From Calycina herbarum (taxonomy: Eukaryota > Ascomycota > Leotiomycetes > Helotiales > Pezizellaceae): a stretch of DNA of 64,000 bases. The notes under the pieces are model-generated. The model worked only from the letters and a program-made list of their open reading frames with translations. It did no database searches and had not been told where the DNA came from. Location of the stretch: assembly GCA_001414485.1 (NCBI GenBank), contig LLEY01000142.1:62001-126000 (forward strand), given 5' to 3'. The number at the start of each line of letters is the position of its first letter. Within the stretch, counting starts at the first letter, position 1. Position numbers and translations under genes: made by a program. Positions 11,707 to 24,200 of this stretch are shown in pieces.

Positions 11707-13191
11707 TCACATGGTTTTAGATTGAAGTTTTCTCAATCGAGTTCCGCCCTCGTACAATCCACGGTCAACGGCAGCTGCAACCGTCAGAGTACCTCCAATA
11801 ATTGCGCAGAGACCAGTCAAGAAGCCCGTGAAGGTCTTGGATCTCTCTTCTCGGTTGATGACTTTCATTGGTGAGATATCCTAGACTTGTGTTAGAGCTG
11901 TGAGAGATGAAAGAGGCGAAAATACTTACATATGAGAAGAAAACACCGGGAATGCCGCCTCGAGCGTGGACCTTCTCCTTATGACCTTCAGCAGCGTCGT
12001 CACCGCCCATTAAACTACGGCGATGGCTGGTAACTGAGTATTGATGACTTTCTACACTTCCATCATTTTGATGTCCATAAGCTCCAAGTCCGACATTGTC
12101 ACTGGGCGAGGAGGAACTTGAAGTGTCCCATCCCAAAGGAAGATATGAAGTCGATACAACCTTGACAAAGTACATGAAATTGTAGTTTGGGTCATTGGTG
12201 ATTTGCTCGGTGTTGTCCAATGGGTTAACATGGTGGTTGGTCCATAAATTAGTCTTGGTGCTTCTCTTGTTTGTCAATTTCTCTGGGAGTTGTGGTCCAA
12301 ATCGAAGAGAGTGGATTTCGTGGGTAAAGACATGGCCACCTTCAACTGGGGTATCATAGTAGTTGTTGAGATCGTGAACGTGCATGTTTCCGTTGCTGAA
12401 ACTGCGTCCTGGGGCAATGTGGAAGTTGCCAATAACCTTGTTGACTCGCAGACCTCCCTCAATTCGGCATCCTTCCTTTCTCTGGGAATCCAATCGCTCT
12501 CCATAATGTTCGCGCTCGCATTGCTCAACGTTCTCTCCTCTTCCAAAAGCCCACGAGACACTGGCATAAGCCTCTCTAACTTCATCGCAAGTGTTACAGC
12601 AGCCGGTTTTTTGGGCATTTGCTGGAGGGGTTGCACCATAGCATCCACCACAGTATTCTGGATCGAGATGGGTCGCTTTGTCGTCCTCAGAGTGCCTGCC
12701 ACAAAATTAATGATTTGTTCCTACTGCAGGATAGCCTCGTCCAAGAACTCACAAGTCCAAAGCCTTGACGTCTATAACACGTCCACCCTCTGCTTGGGGC
12801 GACAATCTAACCTTACTAACACCGTGCATGACGCCAACTTGCTGTTCCCCAGACACATCCATCACATCCAAGGTCAAAAGCTCGCATGGTATCCGGGGGA
12901 AAGTAATGTTCAAATGGATTTCCATCTTTTCACCTATTCAACCCCGCAGAATTAGCCGTCGCACTCTTTTACTTTTCGCATAGACCAGGGAAACCAACCT
13001 CGACCCTTATCCACAATCAATTCAGGGTGGATGACGATGCGCCTATAGTCTGCCCATTCTCCCCAGGCAAGCCAGAAAACGATGAGCAATGAAGCTATCG
13101 TGACAATACCTCCCGAGGTAGTCCGTACTCTGGCCTCATCGACCGTCTTTGTAAAGGCATCTAGCCGCGTAAACCTTGATTTTGGTGCCAT
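11707..13191 (-). CDS. ERV46: ERV46, ER-Golgi cargo receptor of COPII vesicles
   Basis: Four exons (13191-12999, 12933-12753, 12695-11930, 11880-11707) join in phase to 437 residues, normal for the family. The protein has a short cytosolic N-terminus, a first membrane segment near residues 27-46 (IASLLIVFWLAWGEW), a large lumenal domain and a second membrane segment close to the C-terminus (GLCAIIGGTLTVAAAV). The lumenal part holds the conserved cysteines EYCGGCYGA and GCCNTCDEV, plus the family signature FFSYDISPMKVI. Erv46 pairs with Erv41, cycles between ER and Golgi, and retrieves escaped ER proteins. The ATG at 13191 gives the typical start of the family (MAPKSRFTRLDAFTKT). Divergently transcribed MEX67 shares the 5' region. 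Confidence 0.96.
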
Positions 13192-14038
13192 CGTGTGAGG
13201 ATTCGAGAATTACTGTTCGAAAGTGTTGCCAGTGATAATCCTATTTAAACGACACAGCGACGCCTCGCGCAGGCAAGAATTGAGCAGAAGTTCTCAAAGA
13301 TACATAAAGTTGGAATTGGCCAGCCCAATTGGTGGTAGAAATTCAAAAGTAAAAAGAAGACAATGTTTTCGAATGCGATGTCGAGAACGCGGGCGCAGAA
13401 GAGAATGAATACCGGCTGAGGACAGCTTGCCAGTAATTCGTAACCTGGGTACGAGTACCATAGCCCACTACGGAGCTAGAGCGGGCCGAGTTCGAGCCCG
13501 GGTAAGGCAAGGTACCTGAATTCTTCTTAAAAAGCGACAGTGCCCATCAACCAATTCTAACAGTCGTAATGACAAACTGAGAATTGAGTCATTGATTGGA
13601 GAAAGCCTAGCTACTCAGTTCTTGTTAGGCTGTCAAACACGATTGTTGCCTTGCTATTTGACCATTCACGGTTTTCCTCGTCACAATCAAAACACGATCA
13701 CATGACCTCTTTTATGACTCCAAAGGTTTTCTCCGAAGTCCCCCCAGCCTTCTCCAAAGCATCGTCCAACTTTCCTTTGATCTAAAACACACACAACCTC
13801 TGCGCCGTCTTAAACACCAAAGAAATCCACGAAACAAACACCTTTCATTTTCCATTCCCTTCGTCATAGTCCTTTCCGACACTAGTTTCTGGTGTAAACG
13901 TCTTCCGACTCGGCTCCTCCACCCGACTTCACCATCAGTTCATCGCCCCATCGACCCCTCCTCCACCACACTTAATACGAAACTTCTGCCTCGCACAAAG
14001 ACTCGCACTTCAAGTAACGATACAAAGATCTCGAAATA
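13192..14038. other. Divergent promoter region of ERV46 and MEX67
   Basis: The 847 bp separate two outward-facing genes. The 250 bases before MEX67 are C/T-rich, a common leader composition in filamentous fungi. A GC-rich patch with a local inverted repeat (CGGGC/GCCCG) lies near 13484-13502. No gene or RNA was recognised. Confidence 0.6.
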
Positions 14039-16263
14039 ATGCTCCAACGTGCGTCACCCGCGCCGAGGGGCCCCAGAAATGCCTCCCCCAATGTGCGTGG
14101 CCGAGGTGGAGTCCAGAAGCGCAAGGCCGGTCCTACTCGAGTCGACAAAGATGGAGATTTGGTGATGGACCCTACTGCAGCTGCCGACAAGCGCAGAGCA
14201 GCTAGAAGTCAACTTGGAGGAAACGGATCCAGAGGGCAAGGAACCGGGCGTGCAAATGGGGGTCCTTCTTCCCGCGGAGGAACCGCTGGCATGATCAAAG
14301 CACAGCAGGCCATTATTAGAGGCTTGAGTGCGAAACAGTCGCAGGCAAACGTCCTGGAATCGCGCATCACCACCAGCGGAACTCGACTTCAAATCGGAGG
14401 CTTGAGTTCGAGCAAGGCCGCCGGCAATCCTGATGGTGGAGTAGAAAGCTTGCTAGCATTTCTGGAGCGAAAAGCAAGCGGCCTGGACAACGATTCCAAC
14501 AAAGCTGTGAAGATAAAAAAGGTATGTTATAGATTCGGTTGTGGGGTCATGGAGGTTCTGGTACCGTCGATGTTGAAAAGACCCGTCCATATGGCCAATC
14601 TTCCACGGGTCGAGGTTTCCTCGACATATTTGCTTTTAGCGCACCATGATCCACATTCGCTTTCAAGGTTGTTATACCTTGCTAACATCAATTTAGTCAC
14701 TGAAACAGGGTGACTTGATCATAATCACCGCCAGCCCGGAGGACATCGATAGAATAAAGAGGTTGGACAATTTCATATTCGCCGGTGCTACGTTAAGCAT
14801 CCAACCATACGAAATAATGGACAAGAACAAGAACAAGGAAGATGTCTCCCGCAAGGCGCAAGAGACCAAAGAACAGTTTCGTAGTATCTTAGCGGCGAGA
14901 TATAATGCGGACCTCAAGCTTTTGGATTTGTCTGCTCTCGCAAAGGATGCTGGCTTGATACAAATGGGTGTCTTTGATGGTACCACTACAACCTCCAAAG
15001 TATTTCCCGCCCTCATGGTCGTCTGTGACGGATTATTCAAGACTAGACACGACAAACGGGAAGCTATTATCAGTGTCACTCTCGCCGACAACGAATTATC
15101 TAACGTTGCCGATGTCGCTGCTCTTGCCCAAACCTTTCCGGATATTCAAAATATCGACCTTTCGCGGAATCAAATCGCCCAACTGGACTCGCTGGATGCT
15201 TGGGGGAACAAGTTACGCAACATTACGACGCTCATACTCACCGGAAACCCCATCGAACCACAATTACCTTCTCTGCAAGCCCAACTTTTGAAAAAATATC
15301 CACGCCTCGAAGTTCTCAACGGAGTCCAGTTTAGGACACCGGAAGAAGTTGCAGCATCCCTACAAACTACAAATTTCCCCATTGGAAATGCTGCGCCCGA
15401 CTTCCGGGACGTTGGCCAGGTTGGGGAAAACTTTATACGACAATTCGTCGTACTCTACGATACAAATCGGTCCGCGCTATTGACAAACTTCTACGATGCA
15501 CATTCCGTGGTCTCAATATCAATCAACATGACAGCACCACGAGGCCTACGAGATGCAAAAAACCTGGTAGCAATACCTTCGTGGGCGCCGTACCGCGAAT
15601 ATTCTCGGAACTTGGTGAAAATCAACCACCTCAATGCACAAATGAATCGCCTTCATCGAGGCAGCCAAGCAATTAACACTGTTTGGACCGCATTGCCTGC
15701 GACACGACACCCGGATATCTCCACCCAAGCCGACAAATATCTGATCGAATGCAACCCTTTGCCAGGTTTGGCAGACCCCACAGGCCAGAGTCCTCGTGGA
15801 GTCGACGGATTGATAGTCACGGTGCATGGAGAATTCGAAGAACAAAACGACAAACAAGAACAACATCTACGAAGCTTCTCACGAACCTTTGTTCTGGGAC
15901 CCGGAGGACCCGGTGGGCCACCGATCAGAGTTGTCAGTGATATGATGACTCTTCGAGCTTTTGCACCATTGACCTCCCCCCGAAATATTACTATCGAATC
16001 GGCACCTGCTCCAGCACCTGTTGCTGCTACTGGAAACCCACAGCAAGAGGCTCTAGCGATGCAGTTGGTTGAGCGGACTGGACTGATGCTCAATTACGCC
16101 GTTCTTTGCCTTGCGGAAACGGGATGGGATATCGAAAGGGCATTTGTAGCATTCCAAACTAATAGGGTATGCTCATACTCCTCCGACCTCACAAGATACA
16201 TTACTAACAACCCCATAGGATAAGCTACCAGCAGATGCTTTCGCGAATGGAAATTTCCGATAA
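14039..16263 (+). CDS. MEX67: MEX67, principal mRNA nuclear export factor
   Basis: Three exons (14039-14521, 14697-16166, 16219-16263) give 665 residues. An Arg/Gly-rich basic N-terminus leads into an RNA-binding region. Leucine-rich repeats follow (IDLSRNQIAQLDSLDAW, LILTGNPIE) around residues 285-350, then an NTF2-like domain from about 400 (VGENFIRQFVVLYD) to 580. A C-terminal TAP-C/UBA-like domain (NYAVLCLAETGWDIERAF) is completed by the last, 14-residue exon. Mex67 works as a heterodimer with Mtr2 and carries mRNPs through FG-nucleoporins; this is family knowledge. The first intron is 175 nt, unusually long for this window, and splits the N-terminal part from the folded domains. The protein would lose its natural C-terminus if the last 52-nt intron were retained. 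Confidence 0.96.
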
Positions 16264-16837
16264 ACGCATCAATTCAACTGGGGACGAGTTACGAAACCGG
16301 GAGGGGAGGGAAGAAGCTTGAGTGAATGTATAGAAACGCTTTGCCAGGCAGAAAAAATAAGCCAGTAAGCGAATGTACAAAGATCAAGTTATGGGAGGAA
16401 TATTATTGTTGGTTTTTTGCCGCTGCGTTTCGGTTCGCGTATGCGATGGGGTGGACTTTTTTTTTATGGGAGGGTTATTTGCACGATAGATTGCATGCAC
16501 ATACAATTTCGCAATTTCGCGTGGCCTTTGCTATTATGGCAGAGCGGGGACATTGATGGAAGGGACGGGAGGGAAGGGGTTTGGGGATGATGAAATGAAG
16601 ATACCTCGCTACTCCATTTTTTGAGGTCTTCTCCTGCTGTGATTTGTGTCAGTCGGTGATTTGGGAAAAAGTATAGATTGGTGGGGGATAGAGTGTTGGA
16701 GATACTTCAGGCATTTTTTCTTTTTTCTTAGAGTCGGTATATAAAAGGGGATTGAATTATGGATACAAAATACCGATGGAGCTTCTTTTGAAATTTCCAC
16801 CTGTGCAAATCGATGCGAGTACTTGCAAGAAACTTCA

Positions 16838-16935
16838 CGGCTTACTCACAAGTAACTCGTAGCTTACTTGACAGCTTATCCCCAAGTAGCTCATGCCTTA
16901 CCCACAAGTTACTCACGGCTTACTCGCGAGATACT
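16838..16935. repeat. Imperfect tandem repeat, about four units
   Basis: Degenerate units built on GCTTACTCACAAGTAACTC recur at intervals of roughly 22-35 bp: at 16841, 16863, 16890 and 16917, approximately. Unit length and sequence drift, so this is an old or fast-changing minisatellite. No open frame runs through it. Confidence 0.6.
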
Positions 16936-17210
16936 TAACCGTGAGAAATCCAACTTCTAGAGCACAATTTCTGCAAGTAAAACGATGAACGAGATTCTTA
17001 CCATGACCTCGTAATTTGGTTATTCCCTAAACTCAAGATACTTAGATACCCAGTTTTGTCTCAAGACACTTTCTGGGGTATCGTCCAATCTCACCTTTGA
17101 ACAAGAAACTCAGTGAGTGAATATATAATATTTACCCAGAGCTTTATTGGAAAAATCCCAGGGGGAAGTTGAGATGCCATGGAAATGTAGTGCATACTGT
17201 CTTTTCAACC

Positions 17211-17227
17211 TTTTGTTGCACATCGCA
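17211..17227 (+). repeat. Solo end of an inverted-repeat unit
   Basis: TTTTGTTGCACATCGCA is identical to the left end of the units in the 46.7-48.7 kb array. No matching right end was seen nearby, so it is probably a truncated copy. Confidence 0.55.
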
Positions 17228-17375
17228 AATGCCCGATTGTCTCGAACTTTGTGGAATGAAGAACGCAGATCAGATGAAAAATAATTCTTAGATCTTGTAT
17301 CTAAGAAACACATTCAAATTACATTATAACGAAGTGAGGACTGTAATCGAGAGGAGTAAATCTTGTTTTCAGGCT

Positions 17376-17404
17376 GGCTATTCGTAGGTTACCTACGAAT
17401 AGCC
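17376..17404. repeat. Perfect 29-bp palindrome
   Basis: Arms of 14 bp (GGCTATTCGTAGGT and its exact complement) flank a single T. It lies about 425 bp beyond the stop of the HPP gene and is not followed by a T-run, so a bacterial-type terminator does not apply. It could form a cruciform or bind a dimeric protein. No function is shown. Confidence 0.85.
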
Positions 17405-17828
17405 GAACGAAGAAAGCCAAGTATCTTATGGCTAAGTTCTAACTCTCGGTGCTGCTTGACTTTTCGTAATTCCAAGGTAGCATAATATTTTCATGTAGTA
17501 TACTCATCCCCGAAGTTTTAAATTTTTCCTTCTTTTAGGACATCTCCATGAACCTTGACAAATCGAGAAATCCGAAGTTATAAGGGTTCGAGACTAGAAG
17601 AGCCAGGTTAAGGTTAAGGTCAAGATACGAATGAATACCAAGTTCTAGACATTAGTCCTGAGAGGTAAATCAAGCCCACCGTTTTCGTCCGTCGGTCTAG
17701 AGCTAGATGAAGAGTAAAATCACAAGAGTAAGAAAGACTCTTGATAGGGAGGATGTATCGTATACCATCTACTCGTACTCTTGACGCTCTATTCCTCTCG
17801 ACCTCGGCCTTCACAAAAGTCGCAAGAT

Positions 17829-19064
17829 TTAAACAACTCCCTCCCCTTTCTCCTCCCTTCCACATCCAGACCCAGAACTCACACTCCCCCCAACATCCCC
17901 AAGTACCAACCTACCCCTCAACCCCTCCAAAACCCTCCTCTCGTCACCAGTAAGCAATATCCATTCAGGAGAAGCAATCCCCTCTTTCGTAACCGAGATC
18001 CAAGGTTTTTGATGATTTTCAAACTGCCCATTCGCGTGCATACCCCGATTTACTCTTTCGCCATCCAATCCCTCAAGACCAGAGTCTGCTCGAGGGGAAA
18101 GAGAACCCGGGCTCCACCAGTAAAGAGGGAACTGGCGTTGGATGTTGTTTAAGAGACAGGCTACTGCGACTAAGAGGGTACTTCCTAGGAGTATTATGGG
18201 GATGAGAAACCCTGGGAATAAGTCAGGTAAGTTGTATTGATAATGGCTTTTTCGGGATTTGGGTTGGGAAGAGAAATAGATGTTGACTCTCGGAAATTTC
18301 GGGGATGGTTCGGGATGGTAAATAAAGAGAGGGGAGGGGGGTGGGGGGAGGGGAGGGAAAAGCTTACAGGAGAGGGCTGTTATTTCGGGGCTTGTTGCTG
18401 CCATTACTGGGGAGGTGTTAGTTGTGTTTGTATCTTGCTTGTGTTTGTGTTCTGAGGGGGGTTTTGGATGTGGAAATTCCTAGAGAAGATATGAGACACA
18501 AAAAGAGCGAGTGAATTATCTTACGAGCAGTAGCACCAGCAGGTGGATGAACAGTCTTTGTAAACCCCATAAATGCAGACGTCAAGCCAACAGCAAGAGC
18601 CCCAGCAATCCAACGTAGATTGTCAAAATCTGAACTGAGTTGAAAAAGTTTCGTGACTCCTACACCAATTATGGCTGCGAAAACTTGACCGAGTATAGCA
18701 TTTCGAGGTTGTGCTAGTGGTGAATCGATGGTTTGATATTCGAGGATTGCTGCTGCTCCCTTGAAGCTTCTTAGCATAATGAACTTCAAAAGCAGGATGG
18801 GGAGCTTACAAAAGAAGCAATAATAACAGGTGTACCATGAGCCGCCACTAAATCAGATTGAAACACCGCTTCAACTACCAAGATTCCCACGAAAGCACCA
18901 AGGAAAGCCCAAAACCAAATCAAGACATTCCCAATCTGCCGTTGCGGCCCCTCTCGATACCCCAGAAACCATGATATGGACTTGGGAAGGAGATGAAGTC
19001 TCGACCGGGGAACAATGCGATTGACATAGTAGTCGATATCAAAATTAAAGGACGGACGATTCAT
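17829..19064 (-). CDS. HPP family integral membrane protein
   Basis: Four exons (19064-18810, 18759-18525, 18406-18368, 18211-17829) join to 303 residues. The conserved HPP motif is present (KTVHPPAGATA), as are SPLAQPRN and the helix pairs that make up the four-helix HPP domain: FLGAFVGILVVEAVF, GQVFAAIIGVGVTKLF, AVGLTSAFMGF and IPIILLGSTLLVAVACLL. The third exon is only 39 nt. HPP proteins are widespread; plant members have been linked to nitrite transport, but a fungal substrate is not known. The C-terminal 110 residues after the last helix are hydrophilic and not conserved in a way I recognise. An upstream in-frame ATG at 19172 exists, but the family start (MNRPSFNFDIDYY) fits 19064. Confidence 0.9.
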
Positions 19065-20024
19065 TGAGGAAATGGATGAGGGTTGTAGAACACTGGTCGC
19101 CACTAAAAAAGAAAGAGCGACCGAAATATCAAAAGTACAAGGTAAGAGCAAAGAACAAAGAAAATCAGCCAAACCTTACCTCATATGCTTCACCTACAAA
19201 CCTTGTAACTAGTGACAATTGGAAATTGTATCTCCGGAGGACATGTCGTACAAAGAAGGTACAGGATCAATGAATTTACCATATCCCAGATGTTTTAGGT
19301 AGCTTGCATCCCTGCTGGAAGGCCGCATTTTCGTTCCCCACATAGGGACTCCAGTAGAAATTATCGTAAATTCTTATTGATTCCTGGGGAGAGTGCAGGA
19401 TGACGAGAATTACGTGCTGAGCACGTCCAATGAGTCAAGGGTTTGCGTGGTGAAGTGACGGTTAACGGGTGAGGGGATCTGTGTTTGGCAATGCTGGAAA
19501 GGGAAGTCATGACACAGAGAAATATTTTGACTGGTGAGAAGACGTCAGCGTCAACATTAGCCTCGTTTGCAGAGGAATGTGGCATGAAATAGCCGGGCCG
19601 GCTTGGGAAGGAGTATAAAAGTCATCTCGTAAGTTGTTAGCTGATATAACTAGATCCGTCCATCATTTTGAGGGAAGTTCGGGGGAGGCTGACCTCCAGT
19701 GCCAACTGAACTGAACTGGAGAATAACTAATTGTCTTGAGACGATTGTTTACCCGAGAGCGTCGAGAACGAGTATGTGATGCAATGTAAAGTTGATAATA
19801 TTTAGGTAACTAACTCTAAGTCGTGGGCAACGCTCATGAAATTCTCCAAGGTGGAGGGAGGTGGTGAGGGAAGTGCCCCACCATGAAAGCTCCATTGACA
19901 CCTCAGGCAACAAAGGCACGAATTCCGAATATCTCCTTCCAGTTGCAAGGTTTGAAGAGCAAGCCTCCACCCACCTTCGCCCACCTCAGTTTCTACCTAG
20001 CAGAAGCATTTCCCGAATGGATCG
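19065..20024. other. Divergent region between HPP gene and DPH4
   Basis: No supported gene. A 74-residue minus-strand frame at 19361-19585 has no recognisable features. The region probably contains both promoters. Confidence 0.5.
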
Positions 20025-20552
20025 ATGACTTACACATCAACCCATTACGAAATCCTTGGTCTCCCCGAAGCCATTCGCAATGAATCGCACATTCCGGCGC
20101 AGACCATGAAGAGTGCCTATCGAAGGGCATTGCTTCAAAACCACCCCGATAAATCACAAGTCCAAAGCAAGGCGTCTTTACACACTGGAGTCAGGGCATA
20201 CTCGATAGACCAGATATCCGAAGCCTTTCAGATCCTCTCCAATTCTCGCTCCCGAGCCACGTACGACAAAGAACTGAAGCTACAACGCGAGAATACAAAT
20301 ACAGAGGGCGGCAAGGGAGGGCAAGGGCAAGGGCAAGGGTTTCGCACAGGAGTCGAGACGGTAGATTTGGACGATTTGGAGGTGGATGATGATCAGAACC
20401 TCTGGTACCGGAGCTGCAGATGCGGTGATGAACGCGGTTTTCTCATTGCAGAGACGGATCTAGAAGAAGCTGCAGAGGACGGCGAGGTCAATGTTGGATG
20501 CCGAGGGTGTAGCCTTTGGCTCAAGGTACAATTTGGCGTTATCGAGGATTGA
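20025..20552 (+). CDS. DPH4: DPH4, J-domain co-chaperone of diphthamide synthesis
   Basis: A single exon of 175 residues. Residues 5-85 form a J domain (HYEILGLPEAI start) with the HPD motif at 40-42. The C-terminus is a DPH-type zinc-binding domain with CRC at 132-134 and CRGC at 159-162, the four-cysteine pattern of Dph3/Dph4. Between them is a short Gly/Gln linker and an acidic segment. Dph4 (Jjj3, DNAJC24) acts in the first steps of making diphthamide on elongation factor 2, probably by supporting the iron-sulfur enzyme Dph1-Dph2. An upstream ATG at 20016 is closed after three codons, so 20025 is the sensible start. APE2 follows on the same strand 700 bp downstream but is unrelated in function. 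Confidence 0.93.
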   Translation: MTYTSTHYEILGLPEAIRNESHIPAQTMKSAYRRALLQNHPDKSQVQSKASLHTGVRAYSIDQISEAFQILSNSRSRATYDKELKLQRENTNTEGGKGGQGQGQGFRTGVETVDLDDLEVDDDQNLWYRSCRCGDERGFLIAETDLEEAAEDGEVNVGCRGCSLWLKVQFGVIED

Positions 20553-21249
20553 CAAGGCGCATGCGGTGGGAGATGTCAAAGGAAGAACGGCTCCAAGTTC
20601 TACAACATCCTCTTCAGTAGGAGACGATAAGCATCTCCCGTCATGCTTCGTACGGGTGTTTCGAGTTGCGATGCACAATGCCATCAGCCAACCCATTTCG
20701 AGGAACCCAGAGGCACCTGCAACTTCAAGCAAGCTGCATAGGTACAAGTATCACAGCATAACATGTACTCCATTAATATACCGACTTCCTATGACTTCCA
20801 ATCAATGGTCGAAACCTATCGGTCGCCTCAAACCTGCGGTGGATTGGTCTTGCAACGCCCAGATATGGAAACCCAGAGAACGCCAGACACATCGTGGGCG
20901 CGATGGTGTTTGGAAGAACTGATGTTGCTTTGTATTTTATGTATGAGGAGAGAAGAGAATTTAAAAGTGGAAGCGATTTTCTTTATAAAAGTAGCCGCTC
21001 ACCGCCGGACGGATCATTGGCGGGCCGAAGCTGCAGTTGGCAGGGATCCCGATTCGTAGAAAGTTTGTAGCCCAGAGTGAAGGCACTGAAGGCATCACGT
21101 TCACTTCAGCAGTTCTCCGTTGACGCCCCCGACCTCACCACAGACACGCATGCATTCTTTCTAGGCTCACCCGCTCCTGTCCTGCCCTGCCCTGCCCTGC
21201 CCACTCACCCCACCTTCCCTTTTCTCCTCTAGAGTCGTCACTGGCGTGT
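20553..21249. other. Intergenic between DPH4 and APE2
   Basis: No supported gene; overlapping frames at 20491-21059 look like chance. The promoter-proximal part has a CCTGC pentamer repeat around 21179-21201 and is C/T-rich up to the APE2 leader. Confidence 0.5.
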
Positions 21250-24200
21250 ATGTCCCCCCCCGCCTTCGCTCCGATGCGCCTTACGTCCTCATTGTTCAAT
21301 GCCACCATCTTATCGTTTATACGCCCGGCTACCTGCTTGCTTTCTTTGACAATAGAAAAGAGAGCTTTTACCACTTCTTTGTCGCGCTTTCCCACCAGCA
21401 GCATATCGTCTCAGAGGTCTGGGTATGTAATGTAATCTTCATTCCACGCTTGTCCTTCAATTTGGGCGCCTCCCAGGCGCATTCACTACACTACCACCGG
21501 TTCATTCTTTGTTACATTGCATCTGCTAACCTCGGGTCTCTAGTCCTCAACTCAATTTCTGCCGACCTCGTTCCTCAAACCTCAAGAACTCTCCTTTAAC
21601 CTCCTCGATTCGGCACTGTTCTTACAGACGAAACAAGATGTGCAAACTTCATGGCGAAGGCGATGTGGCAGGTGCAGGAACCGACATCTCCAAGGGAAGA
21701 GAGATTCTACCTGCCAATGTTGTCCCAAGACACTATGATATTACTATGGAACCCGATTTCAAGACATTGACCTACAAGGGAACTGTGGTTGTGGACTTGG
21801 ACGTGGCAGAAGACTCAACCTCCATCTCTCTGAATACCCTGGAACTTGAAATTCACAGCACAAGAATCATCTCGGGAACGGAAACCATCAGGTAGGACAT
21901 GCCTTGTAGATTGGGGAAATACAATTGTGTCACAAATTGAGCTAATAACTACAGCTCTTCTCCTACTCTGGCATACGATAAGGAAAACCAAATCACCAAG
22001 ATCACATTCGAAAAGAGTCTTACCAAGGGTTCCAAGGCACAGCTTGAGATTAAGTTTACCGGTCAGCTCAATGACAAGATGGCTGGATTCTACCGCTCAA
22101 CATACAAGAACGCCGATGGCAGCGAATCAATTCTTGCTACTACCCAATTGGAAGCCACCGATGCTCGCAGAGCTTTCCCGTGTTTCGATGAGCCAGCTTT
22201 GAAGGCAGAATTTACCATCACTTTGATTGCCGACAAGAACCTCACTTGTTTAAGTAATATGGATGTTGCCTCAGAATCCGAAATTCAGTCGGAAGTCAGC
22301 GGAACCGCAAAGCAAGTCGTCAAATTCAACAAGTCTCCTCCAATGTCTACTTACCTGGTTGCCTTTATCGTTGGTGAACTCAACTACATCGAGACCAAGC
22401 AATTCCGTGTCCCAGTCCGAGTTTACGCACCTCCAAACCAGAACATCGAACACGGCCGTTTCTCACTTGATCTTGCTGCACGAACCCTGGAATTTTACGA
22501 GAAAACCTTCGACAGTGCATTCCCTCTTCCAAAGATGGACATGGTTGCTATTCCTGATTTCGCCGCTGGTGCTATGGAGAACTGGGGTCTTATTACCTAC
22601 CGTGTTGTGGACGTTCTGTTTGACGAAAAGACCAGCGGAGCTTCTACGAAGGAGCGTGTTGCTGAAGTTGTTCAACACGAGCTTGCCCATCAATGGTTTG
22701 GAAACTTGGTCACTATGGATTTCTGGGATGGTTTATGGCTCAACGAGGGATTCGCTACTTGGATGTCTTGGTACTCTTGCAACATCTTCTACCCGGAGTG
22801 GAAGGTGTGGCAAAGCTATGTCACAGATACTCTTCAAGGCGCATTATCTCTCGATTCTCTTCGCAGCAGTCATCCTATTGAAGTTCCCGTCAAGAGAGCT
22901 GATGAGGTCAACCAAATTTTCGATGCCATCTCTTACTCCAAGGGTTCATGTGTTCTTCGAATGATCTCAAAGCATCTTGGAGAAGACGTTTTCATGGAGG
23001 GTATTCGTCGTTACTTGAAAAAGCACGCATATGGTAACACACAAACCAGCGATTTGTGGGCAGCTCTCAGTGATGCTAGCGGACAAGATTTGGAAAAGAC
23101 AATGGACATCTGGACCAAGCATGTCGGTTACCCTGTTGTAACTGTCACCGAAAATGCTGGTGACAACACTATCCACGTAAAGCAAAACCGTTTCCTTCGT
23201 ACTGCAGATGTTAAGCCAGAAGAAGACAAGGTGCTTTACCCAGTTTTCTTGGGCCTTCGTACCAAGGAGGGTATTGATGAGGAACTTGTTTTATCTAATC
23301 GAGAGGAGACCTTCAAGGTCAAAGACACCGACTTTTTCAAGCTTAATGCCGACCACAGTGGTATTTACAGAACTTCATACACACCAGAACGACTCGAGAA
23401 ACTTGGTCAGGCAGCCAGAGATGGTTTATTGACCGTCGAGGACCGTGCAGGTATGCTTGCAGATGCTGGAGCTCTCGCAGCTTCAGGATACCAAAAGACT
23501 TCCGGCGTTCTTAATTTGCTCAAGGGATTTACTAATGAGAAGGAGTTTGTTGTCTGGAACGAAATCGTTTCCAGACTTGGTTCAGTTCAAGGTGCTTGGA
23601 TATTTGAGGACCAAAAGGTCCGAGATGGTTTGGAGTCATTCCAACGTGACCTTGTGAGCGAAAAGGCACACGCTGCCGGATGGGATTTCAAGGATACTGA
23701 TGATCACGTTGAACAACAATTCAAGGCAATGCTATTTGGTAGTGCTGGTATGTCTGGTGACGCAACTGTTAAGAAGGCTGCCAAGGACATGTTTGCAAAG
23801 TTTGCGGCTGGTGACAAGTCTGCCATTCATCCAAACATCAGAGGAAGTGTCTTTGGTATGGCCTTGAAATATGGTGGAAAGGCAGAGGTAAGTTTGCAGC
23901 CCAAAACCATGATTTGGTTCTAACATTTCATAGTACGAAGTTATTCTTGCTACATACCGCGAGTCCAAGAACGCTGACGAGCGTAACACTGCCCTCCGAT
24001 CACTGGGTCGGGCCAAGGATCCAGAACTCATCAAACGAACCATTGCCCTCCCCTTCAGCGGAGAGGTCAAGGAGCAGGATGTCTACCTTCCAATCAGTGC
24101 CCTCCGAACCCACGCTGAGGGTATCGAGGCCTTGTACGGCTGGATGACCGAGAACTTTGACGCGTTGGCGAAGAAATTCCCAGCTGGTCTATCGATGCTC

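Larger units (their letters stand above)
16264..17828. other. Convergent intergenic region with repeats
   Basis: MEX67 and the HPP gene end toward each other across this 1.6 kb. No gene was found. It holds an imperfect tandem array (16838-16935), a half-copy of the 46.7 kb repeat family (17211-17227) and a perfect 29-bp palindrome (17376-17404), which are listed separately. Confidence 0.6.

Noticed and set aside
13481..13515. GTTCGAGCC sequence resembling a tRNA T-loop
   Set aside because: No matching five-base T-stem, acceptor or D and anticodon arms could be built around it.
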